This document shows positions 5,993 to 10,869 of a stretch of 10,869 nt of DNA, one piece after another (within the stretch, counting starts at the first letter, position 1; each line of letters starts with the position of its first letter). The notes under the pieces were generated by a model. It did not search any database, was not told the DNA's origin, and saw nothing but the letters and a program-made list of their open reading frames with translations. This stretch comes from JAGLQA01 sp023135565 (GTDB taxonomy: Bacteria; Acidobacteriota; Aminicenantia; UBA2199). The position numbers were made by a program, and so were the translations under genes. Where the stretch lies: contig DAOWCY010000231.1 of the NCBI GenBank assembly GCA_030639305.1, forward strand, positions 1-10,869, given 5' to 3'.

Positions 5993-7465
5993 ATGAAACA
6001 GTGTATGAAATGTTTTCGTTTTTTAAGCAGCCGTGCCCACAAGTGCATATACTGCGCTCAGGCTGTTTTTAAAGAATTAAAATTCGACGCCCCGGCGCAG
6101 GACTCCAACTACAAAATTTACACCCATGAAATCATTATCGACGACCGCGCTTATACTATTAACCGGTCTATAGGGCGGGGCGGATTCGGCAGGGTAATCG
6201 AAGCTTTCAACACCACCGAACAAAAAAATTACGCCGTCAAAGTGCCTTTAATTTTCGACGAATTGTTTTCCAACCAGAAAGGCAAATCCCACCGGGAGTT
6301 GGAAAGATCGCAGCAGTACATGGAGAACGAGATCGACACCCTGCCCGAAGTGAAAGACGAAGCCTTTATTTACCGTTTCAAAAAAGGCACGGTACGCACT
6401 TTTGCTTCCGGCAGGGAGACTGTTTTTCCAGTGCTCATCATGGAACTTGCCGACTGCACGGTAGAAGACCTGATCAGGTATGAAAGCAGGGCAGGCAGCC
6501 GGGTGCCTCATGAGGAGAAAGTAAAAATCATCAGGGAAACCGTAAATGCCGTTTCTCATTTGCACAGTTTGGGGGTGCTGCACCGGGATTTAAGCCCCGA
6601 TAATTTATTTGCCGTAGACAGGGGCGACCGCATCGCTTATGTGCTTGGGGACTTCGGCGCAGCCAAAACGCTGTTTTTGAACTCCCCGGCGCAAAAGGAC
6701 CCTCTTCAAAAAGAAGAAGCCGATCAGCAGCCGGGAACTTTTGCGGGGGGGCCGGGGGCCGGGCAATCTTCGGAAGTAGTCGGACATAACGCCTATCTCG
6801 ATCCTAACCGCTATAATAAAAAACACAACCGGGATTTTCGTTTAGATATTTACAGTTCAGGCGTTATAGTCACCGAAATCTTAATGGGCAATTTTTGGGT
6901 TGATATCCTGGGCCGGGAGGATATCCCCGATTTCCCGGTACTGGATTTCGAGAAAGACGTGCTGTTGGAATTCGGCACCGGGGAAATCCCGGCCAACCTT
7001 GTTCCTGTGCTGCGCAAAGCGGTCAAAAGAGACATCGAGGCAAGATATAAAACCATGGACCGGTTCCGGGAGGCCCTGTTTACCGCCTTAGGCACCGGGT
7101 CGGGAAAAATGACGACCCCTGTAGGAGTTGGGCCGCGGAGCACAGCTTGCCCTTTTTATTTCAATATTAAGCTGCCCTTCGAAGTGACGGAGCGTACTTT
7201 TGCCCAGGAGATCATCCGCTATGAAAAAGGCAAAAAGATAGAGCTTCCCGATTTTCGCGGTGTTAAGATCGTATTTACGGATTTTTTCCCCCGGCGGGTT
7301 AAGATAAAGGGCACCTCTTTTTATTCGGCTACTATATCCGGGAATGCGGTATTGTTGAATTTTCGCGCCAGTGAATTTCATAAGATAGAGAAGTTGTTAG
7401 GTGGAGCCGCGGAACAGGCGTCGGGGGAGTTGTGTTTTAAAGGCACGATCGAGATCGAACCATGA
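5993..7465 (+). CDS. Ser/Thr protein kinase with N-terminal zinc ribbon and unknown C-terminal domain
   Basis: This 490-residue cytosolic protein starts with a four-cysteine zinc ribbon (C4, C7, C18, C21). The kinase domain covers about 55-365: glycine loop GRGGFG 61-66, lysine K83, catalytic loop HRDLSPDN 197-204, DFG 220-222, and DIYSSG in subdomain IX. The usual lysine after HRDL is serine here (S201), and APE is replaced by LDPN, but HRD, N and DFG are intact, so activity is plausible. The activation segment carries a long Gly/Pro/Gln-rich insert (about 233-262). After the kinase a short linker, encoded by a hairpin element, leads to a beta-strand-rich domain of about 100 residues (388-490, starting PFYFNIKLPFEV) that I do not recognise. 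The start is fixed by GGAGG in the upstream repeat. It lies 169 bases after the FHA kinase, whose FHA domain could read its autophosphorylation; that link is inference. Confidence 0.88.
   Translation: MKQCMKCFRFLSSRAHKCIYCAQAVFKELKFDAPAQDSNYKIYTHEIIIDDRAYTINRSIGRGGFGRVIEAFNTTEQKNYAVKVPLIFDELFSNQKGKSHRELERSQQYMENEIDTLPEVKDEAFIYRFKKGTVRTFASGRETVFPVLIMELADCTVEDLIRYESRAGSRVPHEEKVKIIRETVNAVSHLHSLGVLHRDLSPDNLFAVDRGDRIAYVLGDFGAAKTLFLNSPAQKDPLQKEEADQQPGTFAGGPGAGQSSEVVGHNAYLDPNRYNKKHNRDFRLDIYSSGVIVTEILMGNFWVDILGREDIPDFPVLDFEKDVLLEFGTGEIPANLVPVLRKAVKRDIEARYKTMDRFREALFTALGTGSGKMTTPVGVGPRSTACPFYFNIKLPFEVTERTFAQEIIRYEKGKKIELPDFRGVKIVFTDFFPRRVKIKGTSFYSATISGNAVLLNFRASEFHKIEKLLGGAAEQASGELCFKGTIEIEP
6733..6763 (+). 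other. G-quadruplex-like G-tract cluster inside the kinase 2 gene
   Basis: Four G tracts (GGG, then G7, G5 and GGG, with spacers of nine, two and two bases) lie on the coding strand. They encode part of the Gly/Pro-rich insert in the activation segment. The pattern satisfies the usual G3+N1-7 rule if the G7 run is split into two tracts. A role in transcription or translation is unproven. Confidence 0.35.
7111..7158 (+). repeat. REP-like, terminator-like hairpin element inside the kinase 2 gene
   Basis: GGGC (7130-7133) and GCCC (7149-7152) enclose an inner AGC-ACA-GCT stem (7139-7147), and T5 follows at 7153-7157. The bases TAGG..CCGCGGAGC...GCTTGC.CTTTTT match the element at 2435-2468. It codes for the linker between the kinase domain and the unknown C-terminal domain (about residues 373-388) without breaking the frame. 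Confidence 0.5.
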
Positions 7466-7488
7466 ACGGGAAATTTTTCATCTGTCTT

Positions 7489-7517
7489 TTGACATGACAG
7501 GATATAAAGGCTAAAAT
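7489..7517 (+). promoter_or_regulatory. Sigma-70-type promoter of kinase 3, almost on the start codon
   Basis: A perfect -35 TTGACA (7489-7494), a spacer of exactly 17 bases and TAAAAT (7512-7517, five of six consensus bases). The ATG follows at 7523, so transcription should start at or within a base or two of the start codon, giving a leaderless message. An in-frame TAA at 7517-7519 rules out an earlier start, and the next Met is residue 57, inside the kinase domain. Confidence 0.65.
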
Positions 7518-7522
7518 AAAAC

Positions 7523-8404
7523 ATGAGCACACGTTGGGAAGATCATTCCGAATTAAAAATTTTGCAAGAAAAGTTAAGCGATAGATTTACGAAACCAACA
7601 TACTTGGGCGGCGGCGGTTTCGGCAAGGTGTTTAAGCTGACAGACATACGGCTGAATAGGTGGTGCGCCCTGAAAGTGCTGGATTCGGACATGCTGCACC
7701 AATGCGCTCTTGAAGATAGGATAGAGATATGCATCCGTTTTACAAAAGAAGCAAGAGCCTATGCAATATGCCGCCACCCAAATATCGTTTTAATATATGA
7801 TATCGACAGCGTGGGAGATTTCCCATATATATTGATGGAGTTCATCGACGGGAGAAGCCTTGACCAATACATAAAAAAAAAAGGGCATTTAGAATTAAAA
7901 GAAATTTTGCGAATATCCCGGCAAATATTACCGGCTGTGGGTTATTTGCATAAAAAAAGGCTGATACACCGCAGTTTAAAGCCCTGGGATATTATGCTTG
8001 AAAAACCAGGAGGAGAACGAATTGTACTTATAGACTTTGGTATTGTGAAGGATTCGCTGTCCTCAAAATTGACCGACTCGGGCATAGCCCCTGGAACTCC
8101 TTATTATATGGCGCCTGAACAATGGCGGGAAACCCAAAATGTAACATACAAAGCAGATATTTACTCCTTTGGCGTCATGCTTTACGAAATGGCGACCGGG
8201 GAAGTGCCGTTTGAAGGGAATCGCGTTCAGATCATGCAGGCACACATGAAATCACCCGTGCCCACGTTAAGAGAAAAAAATCCCCGGGCGGCTCCGGGTA
8301 TCCAGCAAATATTAGAGAAAGCCATGGCAAAAGAACCGGAAGACAGGTACGAAAGCGCCGGGGATTTTCTCGATGCGCTTAACGAATTGGGAGCAAAAAT
8401 ATAA
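7523..8404 (+). CDS. Hanks-type Ser/Thr kinase homologue, probable pseudokinase (HRD to HRS)
   Basis: This 293-residue protein is almost entirely a kinase domain: glycine loop GGGGFG 29-34, ATP lysine K51, DFG 171-173, GTPYYMAPEQW in the activation segment and DIYSFG in subdomain IX. All of these are canonical. The catalytic loop, however, reads HRSLKPWD (149-156): the catalytic base aspartate is serine (S151) and the metal-binding asparagine is aspartate (D156). The codons are unambiguous (CAC CGC AGT at 7967-7975; GAT at 7988-7990). In known kinases loss of the HRD aspartate abolishes or strongly reduces phosphotransfer, while the intact lysine and DFG suggest ATP can still bind. It has no membrane segment, zinc ribbon or accessory domain. 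The rest of the domain is well conserved, arguing for a kept non-catalytic role such as allosteric partner or scaffold for the two upstream kinases. It has its own promoter. Confidence 0.88.
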   Translation: MSTRWEDHSELKILQEKLSDRFTKPTYLGGGGFGKVFKLTDIRLNRWCALKVLDSDMLHQCALEDRIEICIRFTKEARAYAICRHPNIVLIYDIDSVGDFPYILMEFIDGRSLDQYIKKKGHLELKEILRISRQILPAVGYLHKKRLIHRSLKPWDIMLEKPGGERIVLIDFGIVKDSLSSKLTDSGIAPGTPYYMAPEQWRETQNVTYKADIYSFGVMLYEMATGEVPFEGNRVQIMQAHMKSPVPTLREKNPRAAPGIQQILEKAMAKEPEDRYESAGDFLDALNELGAKI

Positions 8405-8542
8405 TAAGAACCCTGCCCACGGTTGAAAAATAATATAAAATGGGGTAAAAGGAAATTCGATAATTATAAATAAAGAACCGGGAAACGATACTGTGTTCAA
8501 TACTGTACTTCAAAAAACCGGTACCTGCCGCCGAACTAAATA
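8405..8542. other. Intergenic region between convergent genes
   Basis: These 138 AT-rich bases separate kinase 3 from the end of the minus-strand operon. I see no gene and no strong terminator on either strand; a minus-strand CCGG followed by T6 (8521 to 8512) has only a three-base stem in front of it. Confidence 0.5.
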
Positions 8543-9472
8543 TCATGAAGAGTAAGAGGGTGTAGGCAGGTGGTCACCGCAGTGGCCGATATATATTTCT
8601 TTCCTTTCTTTGTCGATAAAATAGTGGAGCCTGGTATCACCGATCTTAATATGCCACTCGAAATATTCCTTTTTTCCTCGCGATTCGATGTAAAATTCAC
8701 GACGTTTTTTAAATTTTTTGTTCTTAAAAACTTCCTTCGATTCGCGGGAAATATCAAAACCGGTTTCGTTTTTAAATGCTTCTATTCTCTTCTTATCGGG
8801 GATCCCGTCTAAAACACGGCCCATTTCCGTTTTAAGGGCGGTAAGGACTTCGAAAATTTTATTAAGATTCCTTTTAAAATGGTGCTTCAATGCGCTTTTC
8901 CAGGTGCTGGAGAGTATTTTTATGCAGCTATGATTTTTTTCTATTTCCTGAAAAACACCGTCTATAGTATCAAAAGTAAGTTGGCCCTGAGGGAGCTTTA
9001 TAAAAGCTGATAATTTGTCTTTGTCGATAAAATTGAATATTTCTAAAGATTTATCTACCGCTGTAAGGGCATACCTGTCCCGGTCGAGAATCGTTTCATC
9101 CGCCAGCGATAAAACGAACTGCTGGTCGCCTTCACAACAAATTTCCATCAATTGCAAAGCAAAAGCGGAGTTCTCACTTTGTTCGATTTTCGGTAAAATA
9201 TCCGGTTTTCTCAAAGTCGGTGGGTCATCGAAATAATTCCCCGTAGACATTACTTCCAAAATTGATGTAACTGCTTGATCGAGACGACCTGGTCTTTGTA
9301 AATATGATTCTAATGTTTCCGATTGAAAGGGCATTTTCCAGAATTTTCCATACACACGCAGCAGTATAGACCCCAATTCCTTTTTTAGTTCCCTGATCTC
9401 TTCCACGAAACCGGGTATTTGCGACCGTTGAGAGTTTATAAGCAGGGAATGGTTGAAATATATTTGCTCCAT
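8543..9472 (-). CDS. Unrecognised 309-residue protein encoded with a DUF3696-type ATPase
   Basis: The start codon lies two bases after the stop of the ATPase gene, so the two are translated from one message and probably act together. The first ~230 residues look mainly helical and charged, with no membrane segment, no CxxC pairs and no HNH-like motif. The last ~55 residues change character: EYFEWHIKIGDTRLHYFID followed by KEIYIGHCGDHLPTPSYSS reads as a small antiparallel beta-sheet with conserved-looking Arg, His and Gly residues. Its pattern is loosely reminiscent of RelE/ParE-type folds, but this is a weak impression and no toxin activity is claimed. As the second gene of an OLD/RecF-like ATPase pair it is the likely effector or partner. 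Upstream truncation of the ATPase gene probably also removed the operon promoter. Confidence 0.75.
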   Translation of the reverse strand: MEQIYFNHSLLINSQRSQIPGFVEEIRELKKELGSILLRVYGKFWKMPFQSETLESYLQRPGRLDQAVTSILEVMSTGNYFDDPPTLRKPDILPKIEQSENSAFALQLMEICCEGDQQFVLSLADETILDRDRYALTAVDKSLEIFNFIDKDKLSAFIKLPQGQLTFDTIDGVFQEIEKNHSCIKILSSTWKSALKHHFKRNLNKIFEVLTALKTEMGRVLDGIPDKKRIEAFKNETGFDISRESKEVFKNKKFKKRREFYIESRGKKEYFEWHIKIGDTRLHYFIDKERKEIYIGHCGDHLPTPSYSS

Positions 9473-9474
9473 GA

Positions 9475-10626
9475 TTACTTTATCAATTCCAGCAAATCTT
9501 TGTAAGCCTGGTCAAAGAAATTTTCAGGCCAATAATCGATCTTGCCCTCCCCGGAAATGTGTATTTTCGTAGAACGCACAACCCCGCGCTCTTTCTCCAT
9601 GAATAACAAATTGATCTTATCGAGATAAGCCGGGTTTTGTTTGATCCGGTATCGCAAACGGTTAATCACATGGTCGCTGTGGGTCTCTACCACCAACCTG
9701 CGGTTGTTCTCCACGGCGAAAAGATACAAATCCACCAACTCTGCCTGCAATTTAGGATGCAGATGCACCTCCGGGTTCTCGATCAATATCACATCGTTCT
9801 CTTTACTGGTAAGAATTAGGGTGATTATGGGGAGTAGTTGGGAAAACCCTACGCCCACTTGTTTGAGAGATAGTTGAAGCGGGTCGCTCTCTCGCTGCTC
9901 TTCCTCCACCACTATCCTGTATTGTTTCTCCCGGCTTTCCATGACTGCCGAATATACCCGGTATTCGCTGCCCATCAGTTTTTTTACCCATCTCTCGAAA
10001 AGTTTCGAAAATTTATACCGGTCTCCACTTTCATCGAGAAAGCCAATCTCTTCGCCCCATTTTTTCTTCATGATTTCCGCGGTAAATTCACCGGCCAGTC
10101 CAAGGCGTTGATCGTGATGCGGGTCGCTGTCGATAAAATCGGACAATCTCAGGGCTTTCAAATACTTTATGTTTCCCGGTGATAGGTGGGACAGGTATTC
10201 CCGGGCTGTTTCAAAGTCAATGGAACATATTTTTCTCTCTTTTCCTTTAAGACTCCCGTATATAACCGAATCGGGTACGATACCCTGCATTTTACAAAAG
10301 CCGTTATCGGTTTTTCCGGTCACCCGGTAGAAAATAGCGCCCTGTTCATCGACTATTTCAAATTCGATAGTTTCCAGTTCTTCGTTATCTTTTTTATACT
10401 GCACATCCAACGATGAAAGGATAGGCGTATCGGTATAGTCAACCGCCACTTTTTCAAAATTCACCGAACTTTCGTAGACAAAAGTGACGTACAGGTATTC
10501 GAGGTTGGATTTTTTTATCATATCTTTTGAAAAATCAACCGCAAACTCGACTTTTTCCCCGGGACGTTTATTTTTATTCAAGATGTCGGAGAACCCCCCC
10601 AATTCCAAGTTAAGGTGGGATATCAC
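9475..10626 (-). CDS. AAA ATPase of DUF3696 type, 5'-truncated (Walker A region missing)
   Basis: This 383-residue frame holds the C-terminal two thirds of an OLD/RecF-like SMC-family ATPase: a VGVGFSQ signature-like motif (257-263), Walker B VILIENPEVHLHP (279-291, with E283 and E286), ETHSDH (314-319), and a DUF3696-type end with DYWPENFFDQ. The N-terminus begins at about the LGGFSDI segment that in this family normally follows the P-loop by tens of residues, so the Walker A motif and adjoining helix are absent. The annotated start is a GTG at 10624-10626 without a clear ribosome binding site. The frame stays open upstream for only 14 codons to a TAG at 10669-10671, and the DNA beyond is AT-rich and non-coding on this strand. 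The fragment is therefore unlikely to bind ATP and is probably a pseudogene left after insertion of the element at the right edge. Confidence 0.8.
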   Translation of the reverse strand: MISHLNLELGGFSDILNKNKRPGEKVEFAVDFSKDMIKKSNLEYLYVTFVYESSVNFEKVAVDYTDTPILSSLDVQYKKDNEELETIEFEIVDEQGAIFYRVTGKTDNGFCKMQGIVPDSVIYGSLKGKERKICSIDFETAREYLSHLSPGNIKYLKALRLSDFIDSDPHHDQRLGLAGEFTAEIMKKKWGEEIGFLDESGDRYKFSKLFERWVKKLMGSEYRVYSAVMESREKQYRIVVEEEQRESDPLQLSLKQVGVGFSQLLPIITLILTSKENDVILIENPEVHLHPKLQAELVDLYLFAVENNRRLVVETHSDHVINRLRYRIKQNPAYLDKINLLFMEKERGVVRSTKIHISGEGKIDYWPENFFDQAYKDLLELIK

Positions 10627-10744
10627 AAAGTTTATCCCGTATACCCCAAGTTTACCACTTGAGATAGCCTAAATACGCGAAATCACCGATATATCTATTA
10701 AAATAAAAATACCAAAAAAAAATTACGTCTAATAAAAAAAACCA

Positions 10745-10773
10745 TTGGCGAATGCATGATGTTGATATATAAT
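10745..10773 (+). promoter_or_regulatory. Putative promoter of the right-edge transposase-like gene
   Basis: TTGGCG (10745-10750, four of six consensus bases), a 17-base spacer and a perfect TATAAT (10768-10773). Transcription would begin near 10780, about 34 bases before the ATG at 10814. Confidence 0.45.
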
Positions 10774-10813
10774 GCAATTTAATGATTAAGATTAAGTCTA
10801 ATAAGAGAGTAAT

Positions 10814-10869
10814 ATGAATTTAAAAGATCTTCACCTACATTGGGGTGAAAGCAAGTATAAGCAGAAAAA
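10814..10869 (+). CDS. Start of a possible IS transposase gene (runs off the window)
   Basis: Eighteen codons are visible, reading MNLKDLHLHWGESKYKQK and continuing past the window edge. The opening resembles the N-termini of IS4/IS1634-group transposases that begin with a short beta strand containing HWG.S.Y and then KxYRSY. The sequence is preceded by a purine-rich AAGAGAG and by a promoter at 10745-10773. The surrounding ~190 bases are markedly more AT-rich than the rest of the window and lie directly beyond the truncated ATPase gene, as expected for the end of an insertion sequence. No terminal inverted repeat could be identified because the other end is not in the window. The family assignment is tentative. 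Confidence 0.45.
   Translation, partial: MNLKDLHLHWGESKYKQK

Noticed and set aside
8512..8530. CGG/CCG stem followed by T6 on the minus strand as a terminator of the ATPase operon.
   Set aside because: Only three base pairs; too weak to list as a terminator.
10642..10668. SSGK in the frame upstream of the ATPase GTG start could be the remains of a Walker A motif.
   Set aside because: It lies only about 20-25 residues before the LGGFSDI segment, whereas the P-loop should be several tens of residues away, and the preceding GxN and following Ser/Thr are absent; likely chance.
1..10869. tRNA genes, rRNA and CRISPR arrays.
   Set aside because: No cloverleaf-like, rRNA-like or regularly spaced direct repeats were seen on either strand.

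Overview
The window (10.9 kb) looks like chromosomal DNA of a Gram-negative-type (diderm) bacterium of medium GC content. It carries an AsmA-like inner-membrane/periplasmic protein, an ABC-2 permease, three eukaryote-like Ser/Thr kinases and dispersed palindromic intergenic repeats. No rRNA or other marker gene is present, so the phylum cannot be fixed. The style (many Hanks kinases, FHA and zinc-ribbon domains, hairpin repeats ending in GCCGCCGGAGGC) fits an environmental lineage such as Aminicenantes/Acidobacteria or deltaproteobacteria-like groups, but this is only an impression.

Left part (1-3781): the 3' end of an unrecognised helical protein is followed, in the same direction and probably the same operon, by a 676-residue ABC-2-type permease. 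Its cytoplasmic C-terminal part reads as an ABC ATPase that has lost its catalytic motifs. It converges on, and overlaps by 6 bases, an AsmA-like gene on the minus strand. A GC-rich hairpin element lies at the junction.

Middle (3782-8404): a 336-base intergenic region holds divergent promoters and a palindromic repeat. It is followed by a drastically shortened RpiR-like sugar-phosphate regulator whose stop codon overlaps the start of the first kinase (kinase, zinc ribbon, FHA). A second copy of the palindromic repeat, in inverted orientation, supplies the ribosome binding site of the second kinase (zinc ribbon, kinase, unknown C-terminal domain). The third kinase has its own promoter almost on top of the ATG and carries HRS...D instead of HRD...N in the catalytic loop, so it is probably a pseudokinase. 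The three may form a phospho-signalling module: active kinases, an FHA phosphothreonine reader and a catalytically dead partner. No PP2C phosphatase or substrate gene is in view.

Right part (8405-10869, minus strand): a two-gene unit of a DUF3696-type AAA ATPase and an unrecognised 309-residue protein, of a kind often seen in defence-like accessory regions. The ATPase lacks the N-terminal part with the Walker A motif. Just upstream of it the DNA turns AT-rich and a new plus-strand gene begins that resembles the N-terminus of an IS transposase. A mobile-element insertion therefore probably removed the 5' end of this operon.
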